A model generated the notes under the pieces. It worked only from the letters and a program-made list of their open reading frames with translations, did not search any database and had not been told where the DNA came from. Of a stretch of 11,072 nucleotides of DNA, positions 1 to 6,158 are shown in pieces (the first letter of the stretch is position 1; every line of letters begins with the position of its first letter). The stretch covers positions 1-11,072 of the forward strand of contig DUZB01000095.1 of the NCBI GenBank assembly GCA_013349725.1. The letters are read 5' to 3'. Source of the DNA: Deltaproteobacteria bacterium. Lineage in GTDB: Bacteria > Desulfobacterota > DSM-4660 > Desulfatiglandales > Desulfatiglandaceae. The translations under genes and the position numbers were made by a program.

Positions 1-8
1 TAAGCCAT
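1..8 (-). CDS. Probable start of next gene, likely ribosomal protein S18 (partial)
   Basis: An ATG at 8-6 on the minus strand lies one base after the rpsF stop and is preceded by GAGG at 18-15 with a 6-base spacing, a good ribosome binding site. Only Met-Ala and two bases of a third codon (TA-, so Tyr or stop) are visible. In many bacteria rpsR follows rpsF, so S18 is the natural guess, but this rests on gene order and not on visible protein sequence. Confidence 0.4.
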
Positions 9-9
9 T

Positions 10-399
10 TTAAACCTCGCCTTCCATGGAATTGTCTTCTACCGTCTCTTCCCCTGCACCGGGTGTTTCTTTGCCCTCACCTTGCTCGGCAATCAACTTC
101 TCCGGATCAACCTGATCACCAAGTTTGATGATCTGATACTTGAGGATATTGTCGTCAAGCCCTAAATATCGTTTAAGCTCTTCCATGATGCCGGGTTCAC
201 CACAGAACTGTTGCAGAACGTAGAAGCCCTTATCAAACTTTTTGATATCATATGCCAGGCTTTTCTTTCCCCATTCCTCCACTTTGATCATGACGCCGGC
301 ATTTTTCTCAATAAGCTCATTGAACTTACTAACAACACCACCGTAGTCTTCATCAGATAAAGTAGGTTTAACAATGTAAAGGTTCTCATAATACCGCAT
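10..399 (-). CDS. rpsF: 30S ribosomal protein S6
   Basis: S6 binds 16S rRNA in the platform of the small subunit as a dimer with S18. The 129-residue protein begins MRYYENLYIVKPTL, followed by EEWGKKSLAYDIKK (about residues 42-55) and GLDDNILKYQ (about 80-89), the recognisable S6 core. An acidic Glu/Gly-rich tail of about 30 residues follows, comparable to the acidic C-terminus of E. coli S6 that RimK modifies. The frame stays open upstream to a TTG at 465, but I place the start at the ATG at 399. It is preceded by AAGGAG with 9-base spacing, and the S6 fold begins exactly there; the extra 22 residues translate the leader RNA. A strong promoter lies at 528-556. Gene order suggests rpsR follows after one base. 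Confidence 0.96.
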   Translation of the reverse strand: MRYYENLYIVKPTLSDEDYGGVVSKFNELIEKNAGVMIKVEEWGKKSLAYDIKKFDKGFYVLQQFCGEPGIMEELKRYLGLDDNILKYQIIKLGDQVDPEKLIAEQGEGKETPGAGEETVEDNSMEGEV

Positions 400-444
400 G
401 TTCACACTCTCCTTTCGGCCTTTCCTGTATAAGGGAATAATTTG

Positions 445-500
445 GTCCCTTTCTCCGCACTTCAAGCCGGTTTATTCAGAAGATCCGGGTGCTGAGGGAC
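445..500 (-). promoter_or_regulatory. Structured rpsF 5' leader, possible S6:S18 autoregulatory element
   Basis: On the minus strand GTCCCT (500-495) pairs with AGGGAC (450-445). Inside it GCAC (492-489) pairs with GTGC (460-457), and CCGG (488-485) with CCGG (470-467). This leaves an asymmetric internal loop (GGAGAA, 456-451, opposite CA) and a 6-base bulge CTTGAA (466-461). The structure sits between the predicted transcription start near 521 and the rpsF ribosome binding site. Known biology: rpsF leaders in many bacteria carry a structure bound by the S6:S18 complex for autoregulation. I cannot confirm that this one matches the conserved motif, so the assignment is inference from position and pairing. 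Confidence 0.45.
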
Positions 501-527
501 AAGGAGCCATCCAAACCAAAATTTTTA

Positions 528-556
528 TTTATACCAATCAAAAGCTTTTTTGTCAA
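528..556 (-). promoter_or_regulatory. Sigma70 promoter for rpsF operon
   Basis: Minus-strand TTGACA (556-551, perfect -35) is followed by a 17-base spacer and TATAAA (533-528, 5 of 6 to TATAAT). Transcription should start near 521, giving a leader of about 120 nt before the rpsF ATG at 399. The flanks are very AT-rich. This is the best promoter in the window and indicates that the ribosomal protein operon is transcribed independently of cysC-gmd upstream. Confidence 0.82.
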
Positions 557-621
557 TATATAATTCGGGTTACCCAGCAATTCTCATTATAGCGTCGGCT
601 TTATCAAAAAATACTGTGTGA

Positions 622-666
622 GTGGCATGTTGCCACGATTTTTCGCGGCTGGAAAGCCGCTCCCAC
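622..666. repeat. REP-like double hairpin element
   Basis: Two perfect short palindromes lie side by side: GTGGCA-TGT-TGCCAC (622-636) and GCGGCT-GGAA-AGCCGC (645-660), the second extended by CTCCCAC to 666. Read on the minus strand the second one is GTGGGAGCGG then CTTTCC then AGCCGCGA. This has the form of repetitive extragenic palindromes (a GTGG-type foot followed by a GC hairpin) and resembles the Pseudomonas REP core from memory. It lies between the gmd stop (706) and the rpsF promoter, the usual setting for REPs, and could also slow or end transcription leaving gmd. No RAYT transposase gene is present here. Genome-wide repetition cannot be tested from one copy. Confidence 0.6.
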
Positions 667-705
667 AGAGATGATTCGTCAAAATTAGAATTGCTGTCGG
701 ATTAC

Positions 706-1791
706 CTATTCAAAACGATTTTGTACAGAGAATCCCTCTCTGCTGCACAAGAGATCACGTTCGGCTTCCCTCAAATCGTACGTAACCATTTCGGAGACCA
801 TCTCATTAAACGTGATTTCCGGTTTCCATCCCAGTTCCTTTCTGGCGCGAGAAGCGTCTCCCAGAAGGGTTTCCACTTCCGTTGGCCTAAAATACCTGGG
901 ATCCACCTTCACGATGCATTTCCCGGTCTTCCCGTCAACCCCTTTCTCATCAATCCCTTCGCCTTCCCACTGCACATCAAACCCCAGCTCTTTTCCCGCA
1001 ACGCTGACAAATTCCCTGACCGAATGCTGCTCTCCCGTGGCAATCACATAATCTCTGGGAGTCTCCCGCTGAAGCATGAGCCACATGAGCTTCACATAGT
1101 CCGCCGCGTGCCCCCAGTCACGCTTGCTGTTAAGGTTGCCAAGGTATATGCAATCCTGAAACCCAAGCTTAATTCGCGCGAGGCCTCTCGTTATTTTTCG
1201 GGTGACAAAGGTTTCCCCCCTGATGGGAGATTCATGATTAAACAGGATACCGTTGCACCCGAAGATGCCGTAGGCTTCCCTGTAATTTACCGTAATCCAG
1301 TAGGCATACAGTTTTGCAGCGGCATAGGGAGAGCGGGGATAAAAAGGCGTATTCTCGTTCTGAGGCACTTCCTGTACCAGGCCATAGAGTTCGGATGTGG
1401 AGGCCTGGTAAAACTTGGTCTGTTTTTCAAGTCCCAGGATGCGAATAGCCTCCAGAATGCGAAGCGCTCCCAGTGCATCTGAATTTGCGGTATACTCCGG
1501 AGTCTCAAAAGAAACCTGGACATGGCTCTGGGCAGCAAGATTGTAAATCTCAATCGGTTGCACCTGCTGAATGATCCTGATGAGGTTCGTAGAGTCGGTC
1601 AGATCCCCATAATGGAGAACAAACCTTCTCTTATCCACATGGGGATCCTGATAGAGGTGGTCAATCCTGTCGGTATTAAACAGGGAAGACCTTCGCTTGA
1701 TGCCATGCACTTCATATCCTTTTTCAAGAAGAAACTGGGCAAGATAAGCCCCGTCCTGCCCTGTGATTCCAGTGATCAGCGCTTTTTTCAT
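706..1791 (-). CDS. gmd: GDP-mannose 4,6-dehydratase
   Basis: Converts GDP-D-mannose to GDP-4-dehydro-6-deoxy-D-mannose, the first step toward GDP-fucose, GDP-rhamnose and related deoxysugars for surface polysaccharides; cytoplasmic, NADP-dependent short-chain dehydrogenase family. The 361-residue protein has the nucleotide-binding motif GITGQDG (residues 8-14). The YGDLTDS segment (61-67) and NLAAQSHV (84-91) follow. The catalytic set STSELYG (131-137) and Y156xxxK160 in SPYAAAK is intact, as is the substrate-binding stretch [16 protein letters not shown]. Length matches the family (about 345-375). The gene starts 6 bp after the cysC stop, with GGGAGA overlapping the cysC end as ribosome binding site, so the two are translationally close. 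No GDP-fucose synthase or glycosyltransferase is adjacent, so the end product cannot be told. Confidence 0.95.
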   Translation of the reverse strand: MKKALITGITGQDGAYLAQFLLEKGYEVHGIKRRSSLFNTDRIDHLYQDPHVDKRRFVLHYGDLTDSTNLIRIIQQVQPIEIYNLAAQSHVQVSFETPEYTANSDALGALRILEAIRILGLEKQTKFYQASTSELYGLVQEVPQNENTPFYPRSPYAAAKLYAYWITVNYREAYGIFGCNGILFNHESPIRGETFVTRKITRGLARIKLGFQDCIYLGNLNSKRDWGHAADYVKLMWLMLQRETPRDYVIATGEQHSVREFVSVAGKELGFDVQWEGEGIDEKGVDGKTGKCIVKVDPRYFRPTEVETLLGDASRARKELGWKPEITFNEMVSEMVTYDLREAERDLLCSREGFSVQNRFE

Positions 1792-1797
1792 GGTACA

Positions 1798-2427
1798 CTA
1801 TCTCCCTTGCATATCTGTTGACAGAAGAACACCGCTCTGTTTTATCAGGGTCACTACGGCTGACGCTGAACTTTCTGCATCTTCCTCGTAAGACCGAATG
1901 ATAAGAGCCGGGTTTTCAGGAGGCTCGTATGGAGCGGAAATCCCGGTAAAATTTTTAACGATACCTGCCTTTGCCTTCTCGTAAAGACCTTTAGGGTCCC
2001 GTGACGCGCAAACTTCCGGGGGACAATCCACGTGAATCTCAAAAAACCGATCATCCCCGACCAGATCTCTTATCCTTCTCCTGTCGCTGCGATAAGGAGA
2101 GATAAACGCGGCAATGGCAATGATTCCAGCATCCACATAAAGGTTGACCATCTCCCCGATACGACGGATGTTTTCAACCCGGTCCTCCGGCGAAAAAGCA
2201 AGATCACCGCAGAGACCATGCCGGACATTATCCCCGTCAAAGACATAGGTGGAACAACCCATTTCAAAAAGTTTATTTTCAACGATGCGGGCAATGGTGG
2301 ATTTCCCTGAAGCGGAAAGGCCCGTAAACCATATTACGATACCCCTGTGACCATGGAGGTTCTCACGATCCTCTCTTTTTACATATCCATCAAACCAGGT
2401 CAGATGGTTTTCTTCAGTCGTTTTCAT
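1798..2427 (-). CDS. cysC: Adenylylsulfate (APS) kinase
   Basis: Phosphorylates adenosine 5'-phosphosulfate with ATP to give PAPS, used for sulfate assimilation or as sulfate donor for sulfotransferases. Numbered from the chosen start, the 209-residue protein has the HGHRG motif (25-29), Walker A GLSASGKST (36-44), the APS-binding DGDNVRHGL (64-72), AFISPYRSDR (107-116, including the serine that is phosphorylated in E. coli CysC), and the lid KGLYEKAKAG (146-155) with FTGISAPYEPP (160-170). I start at the ATG at 2427 because CGGGGA precedes it and E. coli CysC begins at an equivalent distance from the P-loop. An in-frame ATG at 2457 exists but overlaps the yggU end without a visible binding site. 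No ATP sulfurylase (cysDN or sat) gene is visible; gmd follows after 6 bp. Confidence 0.93.
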   Translation of the reverse strand: MKTTEENHLTWFDGYVKREDRENLHGHRGIVIWFTGLSASGKSTIARIVENKLFEMGCSTYVFDGDNVRHGLCGDLAFSPEDRVENIRRIGEMVNLYVDAGIIAIAAFISPYRSDRRRIRDLVGDDRFFEIHVDCPPEVCASRDPKGLYEKAKAGIVKNFTGISAPYEPPENPALIIRSYEEDAESSASAVVTLIKQSGVLLSTDMQGR

Positions 2428-2461
2428 GTTTCCCCGTTGACATTTTCTTGTTTTCATTCAT

Positions 2462-2746
2462 TTACGAGGTTAGCCTGGAAACCAGGGAAGTCAGATCCTT
2501 TTGAGTCAACCCTGAAATGCGGACTCTCTTGAGTCTGGAAGTCCAACCTGAAATAATCTCGATGCTCTTCTTCGGCAGGTTGAATTCTTTCGCAAGCACT
2601 TTGATCAGGGCCTTGTTTGCTTTTCCATCAACCGGGGGCGCTTTGATTTTGACCTTACAGATTCCCTCTTCCATCCCAATAATTTCATCTCTCGAAGACT
2701 TCGGCAAAATTTTCACGCTGATGACCGTCTCGGGAATCTCATCCAT
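2462..2746 (-). CDS. YggU/DUF167 family protein
   Basis: Small conserved protein of the DUF167 (YggU) family, biochemical role not established. The 94-residue form starting at 2746 contains ISVKILPKSSRDEIIG near the N-terminus, then CKVKIKAPPVDGKANKALIKVLAKEF. The PPVDGKANKALI segment is the family signature. IEIISGWTSRLKRVRISG near the C-terminus matches the usual (hydrophobic)2-SG-xxSRxK pattern. I prefer the ATG at 2746, preceded by CAGGGGAATTGTTCT, over the upstream in-frame ATG at 2773, which has no binding site. It lies 50 bp after a yggT gene; yggT and yggU are neighbours in many bacteria (for example E. coli), which supports both calls. Confidence 0.9.
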   Translation of the reverse strand: MDEIPETVISVKILPKSSRDEIIGMEEGICKVKIKAPPVDGKANKALIKVLAKEFNLPKKSIEIISGWTSRLKRVRISGLTQKDLTSLVSRLTS

Positions 2747-2796
2747 AGAACAATTCCCCTGAAGGACTCGCATGGTGGCAGGGAATCAAAAGGACC

Positions 2797-3096
2797 TCAG
2801 CCAAGCTGCGCCGCCATTTCCGCGAGACTCCTGACAAGGAATGACTGGATGAAAATAATGACAAGGATGACAATCACAGGAGAAAAATCCATTCCCCCAA
2901 GGCCTACCGGAAGCCTTTTCCTTATCTGGTAAAGGACAGGTTCAGTCACCGACATGAGAAAGCGAACGATGGCATTGTAGGGATCAGGGTTCACCCAGGA
3001 AATCACTGCCCGGGCTATGATAATCCACATATAAAGGGTCAATGCAATGTCGATGACCTTTGCTACGGCCGAAAGAAAATTTCCCAGAACAAACAT
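2797..3096 (-). CDS. YggT family integral membrane protein
   Basis: A 99-residue hydrophobic protein with two membrane-spanning regions: roughly residues 3-34, including the LYMWIIIARAVISWVNPDP motif typical of YggT, and roughly 72-92 (a run rich in Val, Ile and Phe). Between them lies VRFLMSVTEPVLYQIRKRLP, the second conserved part of the family (TEP followed by R..P). The family is widespread and linked in the literature to osmotic shock tolerance and, in some lineages, cell division or photosystem assembly; its molecular role is not settled. The start is supported by AAGGAGAT 8 bases upstream. It follows the unknown Rossmann protein by 14 bp, so the two are probably cotranscribed. Confidence 0.9.
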   Translation of the reverse strand: MFVLGNFLSAVAKVIDIALTLYMWIIIARAVISWVNPDPYNAIVRFLMSVTEPVLYQIRKRLPVGLGGMDFSPVIVILVIIFIQSFLVRSLAEMAAQLG

Positions 3097-3110
3097 GGAA
3101 GGCTATCTCC

Positions 3111-3779
3111 TTATTCCAACTTAAACGCTGTCAGTATTCCATGGCATTTACAAGCGGTACCTAAAAAAAATGGTCCCTTCTCATGGTGAAGGACCTTATC
3201 CGACATCTCCTGAAGGTCTTTCACCAGATACCCCCCCAGGCCAGGCGCCAGCTGTCGGCTCCTGATGGCATATGTGTGAAATTCCGGGTGTGTCAGATTC
3301 CTCAGAATTTCATATAGTGGTACGTTTCGCTCCTCCCCCGTTACGGTGCAAAATTCCGGTTCCGGGCAGTTATCCGGGCAGGCAAAATCGGCGTAACTGA
3401 CGAGAAGAGAACCTTCGCTCGCCGGCCAATGATGAGGAAGACGATTAGCAGCTTCAACCGGTACGGCTGTTTTCACTATTTTTCGTGTCCCCTGAAGGGA
3501 AAGCCTCAGCCATTCAAAAGCCAGATGCAGAGGGACAGAGGGTACAATCAGGCTATTTTCCTGAAATTCAGCAAAATTTTCAACAAGGAAACGAACCCCA
3601 TCATACACTATTGATCGCACCGGAAGGGTTCGTAAAAGGGACAGGCGTTCGGCATTCAGATCCACAATAAACACCTGGGAATCCCGTTCAGATAAAATCC
3701 GCGCAGCTCTTGATCCGAACTGACCCGCACCGATAATAAACACCGCATCCCTTGAAACCGTGTCCCATTCGAAATTCAT
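3111..3779 (-). CDS. Rossmann-fold NAD-binding protein with cysteine cluster, function unknown
   Basis: Not a family I can name. Taking the ATG at 3779 (222 residues), the N-terminus is a Rossmann half-site: VFIIGAGQFGSRAARIL (13-29) with GAGQFG, then VFIVDLNAERL (36-46), whose Asp at the end of strand 2 favours NAD(H). This resembles TrkA-N/RCK domains. After residue 130 comes CPDNCPEPEFC (134-144, Cys134/138/144) and at the C-terminus TACKCHG (Cys210/212, His213), together a plausible metal or Fe-S site. There are no membrane segments. The start is uncertain: an ATG at 3830 would add 17 residues, and a GTG at residue 13 has a good AGGGA site. It sits between rnpB and yggT. In many genomes proC occupies the place before yggT, but this lacks ProC motifs. 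Confidence 0.7.
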   Translation of the reverse strand: MNFEWDTVSRDAVFIIGAGQFGSRAARILSERDSQVFIVDLNAERLSLLRTLPVRSIVYDGVRFLVENFAEFQENSLIVPSVPLHLAFEWLRLSLQGTRKIVKTAVPVEAANRLPHHWPASEGSLLVSYADFACPDNCPEPEFCTVTGEERNVPLYEILRNLTHPEFHTYAIRSRQLAPGLGGYLVKDLQEMSDKVLHHEKGPFFLGTACKCHGILTAFKLE

Positions 3780-3841
3780 TTTAAACCGCCGCTGCAACAA
3801 ACCAATCCGGCCTGAATATAAGCCGAACATTCCGCAAGTCT

Positions 3842-3869
3842 ATTCGTTCCATTCGTTTGATTCGTGGTT
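3842..3869. repeat. ATTCGT repeat with 9-bp period
   Basis: ATTCGT occurs at 3842, 3851 and 3860, exactly 9 bases apart, ending in ATTCGTGGTT. On the minus strand it reads AACCACGAAT followed by CAAACGAAT and GGAACGAAT. Very similar ACGAAT-rich strings occur as dispersed intergenic repeats in several environmental bacterial genomes, from memory. It lies between rnpB and the Rossmann-fold gene. Whether it is dispersed in this genome cannot be seen from one copy. Confidence 0.55.
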
Positions 3870-3902
3870 AAAAAGTCATTTTCACGGTAAAGAAAGAAAT
3901 AT

Positions 3903-4296
3903 ATGTCGAAGCAGGCCATAAGCCGGGTTCTGTTTCCCGAAGCGATCACTCGCCATCGGGACAATGATCATTCATCTAGTCTCGCAGTTACCCGCGAGGT
4001 CAAGCGACCTACCCGGGAACTCGGGCGGACCACCCTCCATTGTTCCCCTATTTGGTCTTGCTCCGGATGGGGTTTGCATAGCCTCCGACGTCGCCGCCGA
4101 ACCGGTGAGCTCTTACCTCACCCTTTCACCCTTACCTCCATGCAGCCAAACAGCCACATGAAGGCGGTTTCCTTTCTGTTGCACTTTCCTTCCCGTCACC
4201 GGGACTGGGCGTTACCCAGCATCCTGTCCTCAGGAGCCCGGACTTTCCTCCCCCCTGCCTTTTGCAGGGCGGCGATCATTTGTCCTGCTTCGACAT
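3903..4296 (-). ncRNA. rnpB: RNase P RNA, type A
   Basis: Catalytic RNA of RNase P, which removes 5' leaders from pre-tRNAs. Ends are set by a perfect 13-bp P1 helix (CCTGCTTCGACAT at 4284-4296 against 3903-3915), giving about 394 nt. Conserved blocks read on the minus strand include GAGGAAAGTCCGGGCTCC (4250-4233), GGAAAGTGCAACAGAAAG, GGTAAGGGTGAAAGGGTGAG with GGTAAGAGCTCACCGG (around 4135-4102), and ACAGAACCCGGCTTAT near the 3' end (3933-3918). A P3 hairpin is visible at 4253-4269. The 5' end lies only 3 bases beyond the stop of the zinc-ribbon gene, so its promoter must lie inside that gene; TACAAT at 4326-4321 is a possible -10, without a convincing -35. No clear terminator follows. Confidence 0.97.
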
Positions 4297-4299
4297 GTA

Positions 4300-5046
4300 T
4301 TATTCATTCAGCGGCTGGCCATTGTAGCACTTATCTTCCCCCCAATAGATAATCCGTTTGCAGTTTGGACAATTCATAATCGTATCGCCTCGAATCAATT
4401 CATTGAATTGTTGAGGAGGAATTCCAATATTGCACACCTTGCAGACACTCCCCGCTACAGGGCTGATCGCCACAACCCCTTTGTGAATTTTCAGAAAATC
4501 GTATTGCTTCAACAAATTACTGTCAACAGCCTGACGAAGAAAGGTTTTTTCCTTCTGAAGTTTTTTCAGCTCTTTCTCCAGCAAGGTTACATTCCGTCGG
4601 ATTTTTTCCTGGTCGTTCAAGAATCGTTTTTTATTCTCCTCAGCCTCTTTGTTGAAGGAATCATAGGCGGTCTTCAGCTCTTCTTTCCTCTCCATTAGAT
4701 CAAGCGCTTTGTCTTCAAGAGTGGCTTTTTCTCTTTCAAGATCGCTGATTTCCTTGAGTGCCGCCGCGTATTCTTTGTTGGAAGCGATATTGGACAGCTT
4801 GACCTGGCTCTTTTTCAAACCACTTTCAACATCATCAATACGCCTATCAATTTCGCGCTTTTCACGGTTACATTCCTCAAACTGGAGGGACCCCTGGTCA
4901 ACCTGTTCTTCAATCTTCCGTATTTTCTCGCTGAATTCTTCTATCCTCTTCGGGTTTTCTCCTATTCCAGCCTGCGCATTCCGAATCTTAATATCGCATT
5001 CCTGAAGCCTGATCAATTGCTTCATCTTCTCCCGCAAGTCATCCAT
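4300..5046 (-). CDS. Coiled-coil protein with C4 zinc ribbon (COG1579 type)
   Basis: The 248-residue protein is mostly a charged coiled coil (about residues 1-175, rich in Glu, Lys and Arg) containing SNIASNKEYAAALKEISDLE (85-104), a conserved feature of the family. A C-terminal zinc ribbon follows: CKVC (202-205) and CPNC (226-229), 20 residues apart, with the IPPQQFNELIRG segment between. Known relatives include Helicobacter HP0958 (FlgZ, an RpoN and flagellar mRNA partner) and chlamydial CdsZ; general function elsewhere is unclear. No secretion signal, so probably cytoplasmic. It follows nif3 by 48 bp and abuts rnpB by 3 bases. The nif3-zinc-ribbon pairing is seen in other phyla, suggesting a conserved but unexplained link. 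The start is the only good one; GAGG lies about 11 bases upstream. Confidence 0.9.
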   Translation of the reverse strand: MDDLREKMKQLIRLQECDIKIRNAQAGIGENPKRIEEFSEKIRKIEEQVDQGSLQFEECNREKREIDRRIDDVESGLKKSQVKLSNIASNKEYAAALKEISDLEREKATLEDKALDLMERKEELKTAYDSFNKEAEENKKRFLNDQEKIRRNVTLLEKELKKLQKEKTFLRQAVDSNLLKQYDFLKIHKGVVAISPVAGSVCKVCNIGIPPQQFNELIRGDTIMNCPNCKRIIYWGEDKCYNGQPLNE

Positions 5047-5094
5047 TTCACACCAACCTCTTTCTCATCATACACCTGAAAATTACAAAAGACT

Positions 5095-5904
5095 TCATCT
5101 TTCCATTCGTAAAGGGTCAGATTCTACCTCATCAATTCTCACGGAAACATCCCATTTCTTAGCCTTAAAAAGTCCCTGTAAATAGGCCCCAAAAACCTTG
5201 AAAGCTGTATTTTCCAAAGCAAAATGGCCCCCGTCCACCAGGACCACTCCCAAAGACTCCGCATCCAACGCCACATGGTGGGTCACATCACCGGTCAAAA
5301 AAAGATCGGCCCCTTTTCTGTGGGCCTCTGTCAAAAGACTTCCTCCGGACCCACCGACCACAGCCAGTCTCTTTATGGCAACACCCCTTTCACCAACAAC
5401 CTTCATATGTCCCAAATGAAAGATCCTGGATATTTCCCGAAGGACCGCATCCAATGGAAGGGGTTTCAGCAGATCGCCAATCCTTCCCAACCCCGCTGGA
5501 CCTTCTGAAGCTGTATTTTCTTTCAGGACTTCCACATTTACCAGGCCAAGAAGATCTGCAAGGATATCATTAATCCCAGCCCTTGAAGCATCCAGATTCG
5601 TATGCGCGCAGACAATCGCCACATCTTTTTTTATCGCTCTGAAGATCACATCGCCCGGAAAAGATTCCGAATTTACCTGAGAGATCGGTTTGAAAATAAG
5701 AGGGTGATGGGTAAGCAGCATCTGAGCACGCGCATCAAGAGCTCGTTGCAGTGCCCCTGGCGTTGGATCCAGCGATGTAAAAATTGTTCTGATTTTCTGT
5801 AAGGGAAACCCCACCTGAAGACCCGGGTTGTCCCAAGGTTCTGCAAGACCGGCAGGCGAAACAGATTCCAGCAGATTCAAAATATCGTTTAAGGTCGGCG
5901 CCAT
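5095..5904 (-). CDS. Nif3-like dinuclear metal centre protein
   Basis: Member of the Nif3/YbgI/DUF34 family, hexameric proteins with a two-metal site. A GTP cyclohydrolase I type 2 label is often attached by homology, but the activity is not firmly established. The 269-residue protein has WDNPGLQVG (24-32), the metal ligands LTHHPLIF (64-71, His66/His67) and AHTNLDA (100-106, His101/Asp105), and C-terminal GDVTHHVALDAE (205-216) with DGGHFALEN (224-232, His227/Glu231). All expected ligands are present. It is the short form, lacking the inserted PII-like domain of Bacillus YqfO. The ATG at 5904 has AAGGA just upstream. The gene lies 151 bp after the tRNA and leads into the zinc-ribbon gene. 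Confidence 0.94.
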   Translation of the reverse strand: MAPTLNDILNLLESVSPAGLAEPWDNPGLQVGFPLQKIRTIFTSLDPTPGALQRALDARAQMLLTHHPLIFKPISQVNSESFPGDVIFRAIKKDVAIVCAHTNLDASRAGINDILADLLGLVNVEVLKENTASEGPAGLGRIGDLLKPLPLDAVLREISRIFHLGHMKVVGERGVAIKRLAVVGGSGGSLLTEAHRKGADLFLTGDVTHHVALDAESLGVVLVDGGHFALENTAFKVFGAYLQGLFKAKKWDVSVRIDEVESDPLRMER

Positions 5905-6055
5905 GGTTCCTTACCCTTGTATTTTGCAGGGGAAGGTGAGGGTCCGCTCGAAAAAGTGAAGGGCATACCCTCCGCGGATACACCCTTTCTCACCGTATAC
6001 TTTCCACTTTTCGGGTCGTGCTTTTTGAAATCCAGAAACATCACCGTATGCAACA

Positions 6056-6131
6056 TGGTGGGCCCACCAGGGTTCGAACCTGGGACCGACCGGTTATGAG
6101 CCGGTGGCTCTTCCAGCTGAGCTATGGGCCC
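6056..6131 (-). tRNA. tRNA with anticodon CAT; probably tRNA-Ile2, alternatively elongator tRNA-Met
   Basis: A 76-nt cloverleaf with encoded CCA. Acceptor GGGCCCA (6131-6125) pairs with TGGGCCC (6066-6060), discriminator A at 6059, CCA 6058-6056. The D arm is GCTC/GAGC, the anticodon stem ACCGG/CCGGT with loop CTCATAA (6100-6094), the T arm CCAGG-TTCGAAC-CCTGG. CAT can be Met or, after lysidine modification by TilS, Ile reading AUA. Known E. coli discriminators are C4-G69 and C5-G68 in tRNA-Ile2 versus U4-A69 and A5-U68 in elongator Met; here both are C-G, and pair 3-70 is G-C rather than the C-G of E. coli Met. I therefore lean to Ile2. It is not initiator Met, since 1-72 is paired and the anticodon stem lacks three G-C pairs at its base. 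Confidence 0.95.
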
Positions 6132-6158
6132 CTCTAAAGCACCTGTTACTGACGGGTC

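Noticed and set aside
400..465. N-terminal extension of rpsF from a TTG at 465
   Set aside because: S6 homology begins at the ATG at 399, which has a proper ribosome binding site; the extension is leader RNA.
622..1482. 286-codon plus-strand open frame
   Set aside because: Antisense to gmd; its first codons run through the REP-like hairpins and the protein has no recognisable motif.
3111..3830. ProC (pyrroline-5-carboxylate reductase) before yggT
   Set aside because: The position fits the usual yggS-proC-yggT order, but the protein lacks ProC's N-terminal and C-terminal motifs and has a cysteine cluster instead.
3903..4352. 149-codon plus-strand open frame
   Set aside because: Complement of the RNase P RNA gene, whose conserved blocks explain the whole stretch.
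5935..5994. Long-range inverted repeat GGTGAG/CTCACC and repeated TCACCGTAT between tRNA and nif3
   Set aside because: Arms are 6-9 bases with about 48 bases between them; too weak to call a terminator or regulatory site.
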